Shown here in pieces: positions 53,617 through 63,672 of a stretch of 64,000 nt of DNA. Every line of letters begins with the position of its first letter. The first letter of the stretch is position 1. A program made the position numbers and the translations under genes. The notes beneath the pieces were generated by a model that worked only from the letters and a program-made list of their open reading frames with translations, was not told where the DNA came from and made no database searches. Origin of the DNA: Chrysaora quinquecirrha (lineage: Eukaryota; Cnidaria; Scyphozoa; Semaeostomeae; Pelagiidae); NCBI GenBank assembly GCA_014526335.1, contig JACTAT010000037.1:14420105-14484104 (forward strand), in the 5' to 3' direction.

Positions 53617-53910
53617 ACTGGTGCAAATGGCTTCAATTTATCGAATATATATCACTAGTTAGACTGTCAATGTGTATCTTATGAAAACTTTTATGGACTT
53701 AACTGTTTTTAATCAAGAAAAATTTGTTGCACTAGCTGTCTTGAAGCCAACATAATGCAGGTAGTTGCATGCAGAGAGGACTCCCGCTTTACTGTTGATA
53801 TCAACCGTCTTCCAAAAAAATGTAACACTGACCCAAGCCTCTTTGAAAAGTCTTTTGTTGTGCTGTAAGGCACTAACAAGACAAGACAACATTGTTTGGG
53901 CAAGCAGTTA

Positions 53911-54156
53911 GGCCCTGGTCAATCAGTGTTGTCCAACATTTTTAATTATCAATTTTTAATTATTACGTTTGCCATTCACAAAAAATCTTGACCAGCACAA
54001 ATTGTTCAGCAATGTTTAAAAATGCTTCAAAAACATTTTTCTTGAAGCAAGTAGAAAATGTTTCACAAGCAATGTTTTGAGAAGTGGCCAATGGTTGAAC
54101 ATTTACATTGCATGCCAAATTTAAATGTTTATCAAACAGATCGTCTGACCAGGGCC
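53911..54156. mobile_element. Short Harbinger-like MITE
   Basis: Ends GGCCCTGGTCAATCAG and inverse-like GGCCCTGGTCAGACGAT. Left flank TTA (53908-53910), right flank TTT, so the target duplication has decayed. Internal AATGTTT/AACATT motifs as in 37851-38281. Confidence 0.6.
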
Positions 54157-54895
54157 TTTGGCTAATTTCATATGAGCAGAAATATGTGATATCTCTTGTA
54201 TGAATAAATGTCACCAGCCGCCCAATTTCAGTCTTACAGTAGGAGCTCATCACTGCATGTGTGAGAATTGAATTGGGGTCTTATGCGTGAGAATCACAAC
54301 TTCTAACTGAAGCTGAGCTGATGTGACACTGGTTCAATTATCACACATGTTGCTGACAAGCTGCAACAAAACGCCTGCTCAGGTGGCTGATGATATCATA
54401 GATATAACGCTCACCCTGTAGGGACCTCCTGTAGACCTTTTTGTGCCATACGTAGAATTATAGTAAGCGTTTTAAACAACTGACAATGTTATGGAGAAAA
54501 TGTTTTTAAAAAAATGAACATACCCAATATAATCAACCATGTAATACCCACCAATCAAAATCCTTATCAGGAATTCTTGGACTCATTTCAACTTCGATTT
54601 TGATAGATCTGTATTCGTAGTAACTGTATCATATAATTTTAACAGACCATTTCAACTTAGGATCTCGTTTTCAAAAAAATTGAAAATTAGGTCATACTGA
54701 AATTTCGACTTCAGATTCGAATTCAGCACCTTTTTTGTAGTGTTGAGGCAAATTTACGCTTCTAGTCCTTAGGATGTTGATAGTATAGCGATTAAAAGTT
54801 CGAAAATTTAATAGGGATTTGACCGTGTAAAATGATTGAGGTTGTAAAATTTCACCCCAAGCGATTTTTACATTATTTCTTATATATATATGTAC

Positions 54896-55030
54896 ATGGA
54901 AATCGACTCTTGAAATCTGGATCTAGAATTAGGGTGATTGGAAATCGACTCTTGAAATCTGGATCTAGAATTAGGGTGTTTGGAAATCGAATCTTGAATT
55001 CCGGATCTTGAATTAGGGTGTTTGGAAATA
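54896..55030. repeat. 45-bp minisatellite, left block
   Basis: Units of about 45 bp with GAATTAGGGTGTTTGGAAAT and CGAATCTTGAATTCCGGATC. The same unit makes up 56312-56512; the two blocks are halves of one array separated by an insertion. Confidence 0.85.
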
Positions 55031-56311
55031 GAATTTTAGCAAAAACGAAAATAACTCAGATGACTCGTGTTCACTCGTGTTCCAACTCTGATGACTCGTG
55101 TTCACTCGTGTTCCAACTCTGATGACTCGTGTTCACTCGTGTTCACTCGTGTTCTGACTCGTGTGGTGTTTTAGACTAGATCATAGCTCTCCCCCTAGAA
55201 TGTTTATGAAAATGAAAACATTCGATAAAAATGAAAATGTTAAATAATGAAATTAAAGTTTGTAAGTAATAAAGTTAAGTGTTCAAAAATTTACTGTTCA
55301 TATTGTTCTGTCCCAGAATCTTGCCAATCAGTTTTGATGTTGATTGAATACAGCGAGGTTTTGTGTGTATAGGCTTACCAGGAACCTTGAGATGACGATG
55401 ATGATGGTGGTGTGGGCGCTGGCACGTTGTATGTGTGTGCTGCTGCCAGCTTCTTTCCAAGTCTGCAGCGATGTGTTGGCACTGTTAGCGACGAGTGCTG
55501 TGTTGCTGTCATGTTGATGCAGTGTAGCACTGGTTGAGGTTGAGATGAAGCCGGCGGAGTGCTGTTTGATGCTGCGTGGTGATTGACAGTGGATGGCACT
55601 GTGCGTCGAGAGTGCTGCTGTGCTACTACAGAAAACTTGAAATTGTGAGAAATAAAATGAATGGCAAATACTTTAAACTTTGACGAAAACAGGAACAGTT
55701 GTGCGAGACGAAACGGAGTGCGGACGAATTACGACGAGTAGAAACAACCATGAATGGTGAATGTTGATTGCGAAGGATTGTGCTGGATGTGCTGCAGAAG
55801 TGAAAATGTCTTTTTCCGTGAGTCTTGCTGACTCAGACAAGTCCGCTGGGTGCAGGAGATTTGAATCCAGTGAGTGATAAAGGCCTTCGGGTCACGTCGT
55901 GCTTGTCACCAATTTAGTAAAAACGAAAATATATATAAAAATGTGGGTCTTTACTAATCTTGACTGCGTTAGATCTTGTCGTTGTTAAGTCTTGTTTAAC
56001 GTGTAGAAAACACGGAGCCAGAGAGATAGACGTAAATGATGTTGTAACTTTGTATACTTTGCCAACTGACTGACTGACTGACTGACTGACTAACAAATTT
56101 TACATTACAATACAATTTATAACGAATTACTTGGTTTCGAACTGACATGAATAATTACGAAAACTGTGAACAAACACAAAGGTTAAAAAGAAGTAAAAGT
56201 GTTAACGAGGAGGAAAACGTATTGAAAGTAAAACAAAACAAGCGAAAGTTGTTTACTAGCAACGATGTTGTTTTGTGGTTGCTAGTGTAGCTAGCAAGAG
56301 TGACGCTACAG
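55031..56311 (-). mobile_element. 1.28-kb insertion, possible LTR-type remnant
   Basis: Separates two blocks of one minisatellite, with GAAT on both sides as a likely short target duplication. On the minus strand it starts TGTAGCGTCAC. TAG(C/T)AAAAACGAAAATA occurs at the low-coordinate edge (55035) and again at 55915, as expected for the inner and outer ends of a terminal repeat. Next to 55915 the minus strand reads TGGTGACAAGC, like a tRNA primer-binding site. A full second terminal repeat is not seen; 55060-55165 is filled with GACTCGTGTTCACTCGTGTTC repeats. Ser/Pro/His-rich minus-strand frames at 55275-55599 are of unclear value. Confidence 0.45.
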
Positions 56312-56512
56312 AATCTTGCATTCCGGATCTTGAATTAGGGTGTTTGGAAATCGAATCTTAAATTCCGGATCTTGAATTAGGGTGTTTGGAAATGGAATCT
56401 TAAATTCCGGATCTTGAATTAGGGTGTTAGGAAATCGAATCTTAAATTCCGGATCTTGAATTAGGGTGTTTGGAAATCGAATCTTAAATTCCGGATCTTG
56501 AATTAGGCAACT
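56312..56512. repeat. 45-bp minisatellite, right block
   Basis: Continuation of the array at 54896-55030, with about four units (AATTCCGGATCTTGAATTAG..GGAAATCGAATCTTAA). Confidence 0.85.
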
Positions 56513-57643
56513 TCGTTCCCAAGGATATCTGTTGTTGTTGTTGTTAGCTCAGCCCGCAACAGATACCCTTGGGACCGGTTGACAAAATTTGTCAGTTTTT
56601 GGCTTGGAATAATTAGCATAAATTATGTAAATGATTCCAGTCCGTGGCTGTGGCGGCCACAGCTCTCCAACTCATCAATGAGTTTTGGAAGCTGTACAAT
56701 ATTTTTCCTTCGGTTACACTTGCTTTCAACGATTAATTTGAACCAACATGAAAAGAAACATGCTTCAAAGAAATCAGTAGAGAGAAATCCATGTTAGCAA
56801 GCGCTTGCTGTGGTTAGAAGTTATCATGTTTGTTAATTTTGGAAATTTCACCGCGAGTTTCTACACAAGTCAGGAACAAATCTTATTTCGTGAATTGGTT
56901 AGCTAGATTTCGACTCATTATTGCCACCAAACTTCAGTGCTTTCCTCTTTTACAAGTATCCTAATATTTCAGGTAAGAGTAATTTATTTGAAGCCGGTAG
57001 ATTTAAATTGTTAAAGATTTAAGTTGAATCATACATAGATATTTGCTGCAAAGAAGTTTGGCTTTGCGACTGCATGAATGAGATTTCCCAACTTTTGAAA
57101 TTGTGTTCAACAAATGTTGTAAAACTGACTTGAGGAGAAAAGTTATAGCCAAACCAATGTAAACAATCTCATTTTCTTAAAGCAAATTTTACTATTTTAG
57201 TTCACTTTGACTTCTTCAAAATTATTTTTCTTTTTATTTCTCTTTACCTGCTTGCTCAAAATTTTACCGCGGAAAAGCAAATTTCGAGTTGCTTCAAACT
57301 TTCTATAATTTCTCCGTGGAGTAGTTAAACTATAATTCGTTCTTTATCTTTCCTTTTCTGTATATTCTTTCTATCCCAGTTCAGTTCATTTTAGCTGTTT
57401 TCTTTTCGGGTAGGAGTGAAAATGCCCCGGGCCGCAGCAGTTTTGTTTTTAAATTTCTTTCATTTGGCGAACGCCATTTGTAATGTATGCGGACAAAATT
57501 CTATTGTTTGTTCTTAGCCAATCAGAATGCAGAACAGCGAAACCGGTTCCAGGGTCAAATGGGGCAGCGCAGTGTTCACGTAGAGGTCCTATTTGCCCTG
57601 GGTACGAGGTTGAATCTTGAATCTTGAATCTTGAATTAGGCAA
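56513..57643. other. Spacer between minisatellite and duplicate gene
   Basis: Starts with a hairpin (TCCCAAGG-ATATCTGTTG / CAACAGATA-CCCTTGGGA, 56520-56572) followed by GGGACCGGTTGACAAAATT, shared with the hAT element at 14.5 kb. 57440-57612 carries the CCAATCA..GGTTCCAGGGTC dispersed repeat related to 5429. No gene recognised. Confidence 0.4.
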
Positions 57644-57644
57644 A

Positions 57645-58329
57645 CATTACACAACAAGATTACAAGAGACCGTATTGGGAAAGTGTTGCATTTCGTTGCA
57701 ACTTAGAAGACGAACAAATTGGAAAGATAGGGTATCTGACAATTCAGGAAAGTTCTGTTGAAAAAGGCACTTCACAAAGAAGGCCTGGTCTGCACACAGA
57801 ACGACCTGGGTTGGTCAGACTTCATGCTGGAAAAGAGACATGTGATGGTGGCACTGATGAGAAAGAGGGTTTGAATATTGGTAGTGGGTATTCTCTAGTG
57901 CGGAGGTACAGTGTCAATTGGGGCAATGGATGGTTCAGACCCATTTTTGAGAAACCAACAATCAAAGGTGGAATCTACATGGCTTCAAATGTGAGTAATT
58001 CTTGCATGATATATAATTGTGAAGTCATAGATGATGAACTGATTGGCGAGCTTGGGGACATCGAGCATCTGAGAGCATATCTACCGGAGGGTGAATTATT
58101 AGAGAAAAATTGCATCTATTGGTTTACAGACCGGACACCTCATGAGTCATTGCCCCTCAATGAAAGCACTGACAGGCAATTCTTTCCCCTTGTAACAAGT
58201 GAGGTATCTTTGTGGTATGAGGAGCATTCTACAAAGAATCCTCTTGGAGTTGTTCCTGATCCAAAAATAACCAAAATTGTCAGAGGATCCAAATTTGATA
58301 AAAATGGTGTTGTAATTTCTGATATTTGA
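57645..58329 (+). pseudogene. Truncated duplicate of the oxygenase gene
   Basis: Residues 1-129 of the parent (387 bp, in frame) are missing: the leader NITQQDYK joins directly to RPYWESVAFRCN, and the frame stays open to the same stop. No ATG remains at the start; the first Met in frame is within the catalytic part. HTE and the distal His are kept, but Arg303 of the parent is Pro (RQFFPLV). Few other changes, so the duplication is recent. It is probably non-functional unless started from another codon. Confidence 0.75.
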
Positions 58330-58623
58330 ACCGGTGCAAATGGCTTCAATTTATCGAATATATATCACTAGTTAGACTGCCAATGTGTACCTTATGAAAA
58401 CTTTTATGGACTTAACTGTTTTTAATCAAGAAAAATTAGTTGCACTAGCTGTCTTGAAGCCAACAAAATGCAGGTAGTTGCATGCAGAGAGGATTCCCTC
58501 TTTACTGTTGATATCAACCATCTTCCAGAAAAATGTAACACTGACCCAAACCTCTTTGAAAAGTCTTTTGTTGTGCTGTAAGGCACTAACAAGACAAGTC
58601 AACATTGTTTGGGCAAGCAGTTA

Positions 58624-58875
58624 GGCCCTGTCAATCAGTGTTGTCCAACATTTTTAATTATCAATTTTTAATTATTATGTTTGCCATTCACAAAAAATCT
58701 TGACCAGCACAAATTGTTCAGCAATGTTTAAAAATGGTTCAAAAACATTTTTCTTAAAGCAAGCAGAAGATGTTTCACAAGAAATGTTTTGAGAAGTGGC
58801 CAATGGTTGAACATTTTACATTGCATGCCAAATTTAAATGTTTATCAAACAGTATTGATCATCTGACCTAGGGCC
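58624..58875. mobile_element. Harbinger-like MITE in duplication copy 2
   Basis: Counterpart of 53911-54156, with small indels (GGCCCTGTCAATCAG left end; a few extra bases near the right end). Confidence 0.6.
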
Positions 58876-59464
58876 TTTGGCTAATTTCACATGAGCAGAA
58901 ATATGTGATAGGTCTTGTATGAATAAATGTCACCAGCTGCCCAATTTCTGTCTTATAATAGGAGCTCATCACTCAAAAGTGGCATGTGTGAGAATTGAAC
59001 TGGGGTCTTTGCATGAGAATCACAACTTCTAACTGAAGCTGAGCTGACCTGGCTCTGGTTTGGTTATCACACATGTTGCTGACAAGCTGCAACAAAACGC
59101 CTGCTTGGGTGGCTCATGATATCATGGATATAACGCTTACCCTGTAGGGACCTCCTGTAGACCTTTCTGTGCGATACGTAGAGTTATTGTAAGCGTTTTA
59201 AACAACTGACAATGTTATGGAGAAAAGTTTTTAAAAAATGAACATACCCAATATAATCAACCATATAATACCCGCCAATCAAAATCCTTATCAGGAATTC
59301 TTGGTCTCATTTCAACTTCGATTTTGATAGATCTGTATTCGTAGTAACTGTATCATATAATTTTAACAGACCATTTCAACTTAGGATCTCGTTTTCAAAA
59401 AAATTGAAAATTAGGTCATACTGAAATTTCGACTTCAGATTCGAATTCAGCACCTTTTTTGTAG

Positions 59465-59710
59465 TGTTGAGGCAAATTTACGCTTCTAGTCCTTAGGATG
59501 TTGATAGTATAGCGATTAAAAGTTCGAAAATTTAATAGGGATTTGACCGTGTAAAATGATTGAAGTTGTAAAATTTCACCCCCAGCGATTTTTCACGATC
59601 AAACCCTTTATAGAATTTCAAACTTTCAACACTTATAAAATCATTATCCTAAGGACTAGAAGCATAAAACATCGCCTCAACTTTTCATTAAAAAAACTGG
59701 CTCCAAGGCT
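59465..59710. repeat. Long imperfect inverted repeat
   Basis: Left arm GTTGAGGCAAATTTACGCTTCTAGTCC(..)TTAGGAT is mirrored on the right by AGTTGAGGCGATG..GCTTCTAGTCC..TTAGGAT. Homology extends over about 100 bp per arm around the centre near 59590. Copy 1 of the segmental duplication has only the left arm. Confidence 0.6.
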
Positions 59711-60086
59711 AACCTCAAATTTTATTACACATTTTGACTAAATCGACCATGGAGATTTCAAATCTAAGTTTTTTTGCCTATGTCATCAATATGTGAAAAA
59801 TGTACTTTGAACCGCTATAAAACTAGGCTTACTATGACAAAACTAACTTCATATACGACTCTACACATTCAGAGCGTTCGATATGACGTGTTTTCGAGAT
59901 TTTTAGATATGACTTAATCGTTACTTGATGACGTCATCATTGTCTAAAATTCAGGCAGAACAACAACGAAAGATAACTTAGAATTAATGTTTGAGCGGAT
60001 TCATATGTATTTCTGGGTGCTTAATCCAAAAATGTATGTCTCCACACTTGAAAGTTCCAGGAAAATTGAATTACCGGCATGACTGG
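59711..60086. other. Spacer before the tRNA array
   Basis: No gene or RNA recognised. Confidence 0.4.
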
Positions 60087-60115
60087 CATCGCCTTAACCA
60101 CTCGGCCACCTCGTC
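60087..60115 (-). pseudogene. tRNA-Ser 5' fragment
   Basis: Only the 5' 29 nt (acceptor strand, D arm) match the array units; the rest is replaced by unrelated sequence. Confidence 0.7.
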
Positions 60116-60191
60116 TTGCATGCAATAATTCACTGCCTCTTTGCTTTTTTTGGTATCCTGTTTTGTCCATTTAAAGACGACAACATATGTT

Positions 60192-60273
60192 CGACGAGGA
60201 TGGGATATGAAACCAGGCTGGCAGAGCCCAATGGATTAGCAGTCCATCGCCTTAACTACTCGGCAGCCTCGTC
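60192..60273 (-). pseudogene. tRNA-Ser unit 1, degraded T arm
   Basis: The B box is altered (GGATATGAAACCAG on the plus strand in place of GGATTCGAACCCAC) and the D arm is changed. Unlikely to be transcribed well. Confidence 0.75.
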
Positions 60274-60346
60274 TTGCATGCAATAATTCACTGCCTCTTT
60301 GCTTTGTTTGTTACCTTTTTTTCTATTTAGGACGAAAACATATGTT

Positions 60347-60428
60347 TGACGAAGATGGGATTCGAACTTACGCGGGCAGAGCCCAATGGATTATCAGTCC
60401 ATCGCCTAAACCACTTGGGCGCCTTGTC
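60347..60428 (-). tRNA. tRNA-Ser-like unit 2, anticodon GAT
   Basis: Serine-type body with long variable arm, but the loop reads CTGATAA, giving anticodon GAT (Ile codons). There is an A:C mismatch in the acceptor stem and the T stem is weakened, so it may be a pseudogene. Confidence 0.55.
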
Positions 60429-60504
60429 TTGCATGCAGTTGTGCACTGTCTCTTCCCTTTGTTTGTTATTTTGTTTTGTCCATTTAAAGACGAAAACATA
60501 TGTT

Positions 60505-60586
60505 CGACGAGGGTGGGATTCGAGCCCACGCGGGCAGAGCCCAATGGATTAGCGGTCCATCGCCTTAACCACTCGGCCACCTCGTC
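60505..60586 (-). tRNA. tRNA-Ser(GCT), unit 3
   Basis: Stems intact (T stem fully paired). Position 33 is C in place of the near-universal U (loop CCGCTAA); T-loop position 54 is C. Confidence 0.75.
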
Positions 60587-60661
60587 TTGCATGCAATAAT
60601 TCACTGCCTTTTTGCTATGTTTTTTTTCCTTTTTTTCCATTTTAAGACGAAAACATATGTT

Positions 60662-60743
60662 CGACGAGGATGGGATTCGAACCCACGCTGGCAGAGCCCA
60701 ATGGATTAGCAGTCCATCGCCTTAACCACTCGGCCACCTCGGC
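60662..60743 (-). tRNA. tRNA-Ser(GCT), unit 4
   Basis: A box TGGCCGAGTGG and B box GGTTCGAATCC are intact. Acceptor pair 2:71 is C:U and the variable arm has one changed base. Confidence 0.8.
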
Positions 60744-60775
60744 TTGCATGCAATAATAAGACGAAAACATATGTT

Positions 60776-60857
60776 CGACGAGGATGGGATTCGAACCCAC
60801 GCTGGCAGAGCCCAATGGATTAGCAGTCCATCGCCTTAACCACTCGGCCACCTCGGC
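60776..60857 (-). tRNA. tRNA-Ser(GCT), unit 5
   Basis: Identical in sequence to unit 4 and only 114 bp from it, so a local duplication with a shortened spacer. Confidence 0.8.
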
Positions 60858-60930
60858 TTGCATGCAATAATACACTGCCTCTTTGCTTTGTTTGTTATCC
60901 TTTTTTCCACTTTAGACGAAAACATATGTT

Positions 60931-61012
60931 CGACGAGGATGGGATTCGAACCCACGCGGGCAGAGCCCAATGGATTAGCAGTCCATCGCCTTAACCACTC
61001 GGCCACCTCGTC
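60931..61012 (-). tRNA. tRNA-Ser(GCT), unit 6
   Basis: Matches the array consensus: GACGAGG/CCTCGTC acceptor, anticodon loop CTGCTAA, variable arm GGGCTCTGCCC, G73 discriminator as needed for eukaryotic serine charging, and TTTT terminator. Confidence 0.95.
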
Positions 61013-61085
61013 TTGCATGCAATAATACACAGCCTCTTTGCTTTGTTCCTTATCCTTTTTTCCACTTTAGACGAAAACATATGTT

Positions 61086-61167
61086 CGACGAGGATGGGAT
61101 TCGAACCCACGCGGGCAGAGCCCAATGGATTAGCAGTCCATCGCCTTAACCACTCGGCCACCTCGTC
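61086..61167 (-). tRNA. tRNA-Ser(GCT), unit 7
   Basis: Consensus sequence with intact A and B boxes and TTTT terminator. Confidence 0.95.
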
Positions 61168-61240
61168 TTGCATACAATAATACACTGCCTCTTTGCTTTG
61201 TTTGTTATCCTTTTTTCCACTTTAGACGAAAACATATGTT

Positions 61241-61322
61241 CCACAAGGATGGGATATAAAACCAGGCGGGCAGAGCCCAATGGATTAGCAGTCCATCGCC
61301 TTAACAACTCGGCCACCTCGTC
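61241..61322 (-). pseudogene. tRNA-Ser unit 8, degraded
   Basis: The T arm reads GGATATAAAACCAG (plus strand), and the acceptor 3' strand is changed to CCACAAGG. B box lost. Confidence 0.8.
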
Positions 61323-61397
61323 TTGCATGCAATAATTCACTGCCTCTTTGCTTTGTTCGTTATCCTTTTTTTCTATTTTAAGACGAAAACATATGTT

Positions 61398-61479
61398 CGA
61401 CGAGAATGGGATTCGAAACCACGCGGGCAGAGCCCAATGGATTAGCAGTCCATCGCCTTAACCACTCGGCCACCTCGTC
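61398..61479 (-). tRNA. tRNA-Ser(GCT), unit 9
   Basis: Intact except for one T-stem change (G53 to U) that touches the B box; activity uncertain. Confidence 0.7.
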
Positions 61480-61555
61480 TTGCATACAATAATTCACTGC
61501 CTCTTTGCTTTGTTTGTTATCCTTTTTTTTCTATTTTAAGACGAAAACATATGTT

Positions 61556-61637
61556 CGACGAGAATGGGATTCGAACCCACGCGGGCAGAGCCCAATGGAT
61601 TAGCAGTCCATCGCCTTAACCACTCAGCCACCTCGTC
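61556..61637 (-). tRNA. tRNA-Ser(GCT), unit 10
   Basis: Intact; one D-arm substitution (TGGCTGAGTGG A box) and a G:U closing pair in the acceptor stem. Confidence 0.9.
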
Positions 61638-61712
61638 TTGCATGCAATAATTCACTGCCTCTTTGCTTTGTTTGTTATCCTTTTTTTCTATTTTAAGACG
61701 AAAAAATATGTT

Positions 61713-61794
61713 CGACGAGAATGGGATTCGAACCCACGCGTGCAGAGCCCAATGGATTAGCGGTCCATCGCCTTAACCACTCGGCCACCTCGTC
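61713..61794 (-). tRNA. tRNA-Ser(GCT), unit 11
   Basis: Position 33 is C (loop CCGCTAA) and one variable-arm pair is lost; otherwise intact. Confidence 0.75.
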
Positions 61795-61869
61795 TTGCAT
61801 GCAATATTTCACTGCCTCTTTGCTTTTTTTGTTATCCTTTTTTTCTATTTTAAGACGAAAACATATGTT

Positions 61870-61942
61870 CGACGAGGATGGGATTCGAACCCACGCGGGC
61901 AGAGCCCAATGGATTAGCAGTCCATCGCCTTAACCACTCGTC
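61870..61942 (-). pseudogene. tRNA-Ser unit 12, 9-nt deletion
   Basis: Nine bases between two CTCG repeats are missing, removing most of the 5' acceptor strand. Confidence 0.9.
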
Positions 61943-62011
61943 TTGCATGCAATATTTCACTGTCTCTTTATTTGTTATCCTTTTTTTTATTTCAAGATGA
62001 AAACACATGTT

Positions 62012-62093
62012 CGACGAGGATGGGATTCGAGCCCAAGCGGGCAGAGCCCAATGGATTAGCAGTCCATCGTCTTAGCCACTCGGCCACCTCGTC
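62012..62093 (-). tRNA. tRNA-Ser(GCT), unit 13
   Basis: Full length, but with several D-arm and T-arm substitutions (GGCTAAGACG; TTGGGCTCGAAT). Probably weakened. Confidence 0.6.
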
Positions 62094-62166
62094 TTGCATG
62101 CAATAATTCACTGCCTCTTTGCTTTATTTGTTATCCTTTTTTCCACTTTAGACGAAAACATATGTT

Positions 62167-62248
62167 CGACGAGGATGGGATTCGAACCCACGCGGGCAGA
62201 GCCCAATGGATTAGCAGTCCATCGCCTTAACCACTCGGCCACCTCGTC
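62167..62248 (-). tRNA. tRNA-Ser(GCT), unit 14
   Basis: Consensus sequence and terminator. Confidence 0.95.
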
Positions 62249-62323
62249 TTGCATGCAATAATTCACTGCCTCTTTGCTTTGTTTGTTATCCTTTTTTTCT
62301 ATTTTAAGGAGAAAACATATGTT

Positions 62324-62442
62324 CGACGAGGATGGGATTGAACCCACGGGCAGAGCCCAATGGATTCGAACCCACGCGGGCAGAGCCCAATGGATTAGCA
62401 GTCCATCGCCTTAACCACTCGGCCACCTCGTCTTGCATGCAA
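62324..62442 (-). pseudogene. tRNA-Ser unit 15, internal duplication
   Basis: 119 nt: the T arm and variable arm are duplicated in tandem (37 extra bases), leaving one anticodon arm and two T arms. Confidence 0.9.
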
Positions 62443-62507
62443 TTATTCACTGCCTCTTTGCTTTGTTTGTTATCCTTTTTTTCTATTTTAAGACGAAAAC
62501 ATATGTT

Positions 62508-62588
62508 CGACGAGAATGGGATTCGAACCCACGCGGCAGAGCCCAATGGATTAGCAGTCCATCGCCTTAACCACTCGGCCACCTCCTC
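62508..62588 (-). tRNA. tRNA-Ser(GCT), unit 16
   Basis: 81 nt; one base lost in the variable arm, and one acceptor change (GAGGAGG). Confidence 0.7.
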
Positions 62589-62661
62589 TTGCATGCAATA
62601 ATACACTGCCTCTTTGTTTAGTTTGTTATCCCTTTTTCCACTTTAGACGAAAAAATATGTT

Positions 62662-62743
62662 CGACGAGGATGGGATTCGAACCCACGCGGGCAGAGCCCA
62701 CTGGATTAGCAGTCCATCGCCTTAACCACTCGGCCACCTCGTC
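62662..62743 (-). tRNA. tRNA-Ser(GCT), unit 17
   Basis: Intact stems; one base differs at the foot of the variable arm. Confidence 0.9.
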
Positions 62744-62816
62744 TTTCATGCAATAATACACTGCCTCTTTGCTTTGTTTGTTATCCTTTTTTCCACTTTA
62801 GACGAAAACATATGTT

Positions 62817-62898
62817 CGACGGGGATGGGATTCGAACCCACGCGGGGAGAGCCCAATGGATTAGCAGTCCATCGCCTTAACCACTCGGCCACCTCGTC
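62817..62898 (-). tRNA. tRNA-Ser(GCT), unit 18
   Basis: One acceptor-stem mismatch (CCCCGTC 3' strand) and one variable-arm change. Confidence 0.75.
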
Positions 62899-62971
62899 TT
62901 GCATGCAATAATACACTGCCTCTTTGCTTTGTTTGTTATCCTTTTTTCCACTTTAGACGAAAACATATGTT

Positions 62972-63053
62972 CGACGAGGATGGGATTCGAACCCACGCGG
63001 GCAGAGCCCAATTGATTAGCAGTCCATCGCCTTAACCACTCGGCCACCTCGTC
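62972..63053 (-). tRNA. tRNA-Ser(GCT), unit 19
   Basis: Intact apart from one anticodon-stem mismatch (TCAAT in place of TCCAT). Confidence 0.8.
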
Positions 63054-63125
63054 TTGCATGCAATATTTCACTGCCTCTTTGCTTTTTTGTTATTCTTTTT
63101 CCATTTCAAGTCGAAAACATATGTT

Positions 63126-63206
63126 CGACGAGGATGGGATTCGAACCCACGCGGCAGAGCCCAATGGATTAGCAGTCCATCGCCTTAACCACTCGGCCAC
63201 CTCGTC
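63126..63206 (-). tRNA. tRNA-Ser(GCT), unit 20
   Basis: 81 nt, one base shorter in the variable arm; all else consensus. Confidence 0.85.
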
Positions 63207-63279
63207 TTGCATGCAATAATACACTGCCTCTTTGCTTTGTTTGTTATCCTTTTTCCATTTTAAGACGAAAACATATGTT

Positions 63280-63361
63280 CGACGAGAATGGGATTCGAAC
63301 CCACGCGGGCAGAGCCCAATGGATTAGCAGTCCATCGCCTTAACCACTCGGCCACCTCGTC
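63280..63361 (-). tRNA. tRNA-Ser(GCT), unit 21
   Basis: Consensus with a G:U closing acceptor pair. Confidence 0.95.
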
Positions 63362-63435
63362 TTGCATGCAATAATTCACTGCCTCTTTGCTTTGTTTGTT
63401 ATTCTTTTTTCCATTTCAAGTCGAAAACATATGTT

Positions 63436-63517
63436 CGACGAGGATGGGATTCGAACCCACGCGGGCAGAGCCCAATGGATTAGCAGTCCATCGCCTTAAC
63501 CACTCGGCCACCTCGTC
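63436..63517 (-). tRNA. tRNA-Ser(GCT), unit 22
   Basis: Consensus sequence; spacer of the CCATTTCAAGTC subtype. Confidence 0.95.
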
Positions 63518-63591
63518 TTGCATGCAATAATTCACTGCCTCTTTGCTTTGTTTGTTATTCTTTTTTCCATTTCAAGTCGAAAACATATGTT

Positions 63592-63672
63592 CGACGAGGA
63601 TGGGATTCGAACCCACGCGGCAGAGCCCAATGGATTAGCAGTCCATCGCCTTAACCACTCGGCCACCTCGTC
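63592..63672 (-). tRNA. tRNA-Ser(GCT), unit 23
   Basis: 81 nt, with the same variable-arm deletion as units 16 and 20. Confidence 0.85.

Larger units (their letters stand above)
52546..54871. repeat. Segmental duplication, copy 1
   Basis: From CATTACACAACAAGATTACA to about 54871, this stretch is repeated at 57644-59596 with few substitutions and small indels, apart from a 387-bp deletion in the second copy. It includes the oxygenase gene, its 3' flank and a Harbinger-like MITE. Confidence 0.9.
57644..59596. repeat. Segmental duplication, copy 2
   Basis: Second copy of 52546-54871. The left boundary lies within GGCAAACATTACAC, just after minisatellite-like GAATCTTGAATTAGG. The right boundary is at AGCGATTTTT(C)AC. 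Confidence 0.9.
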
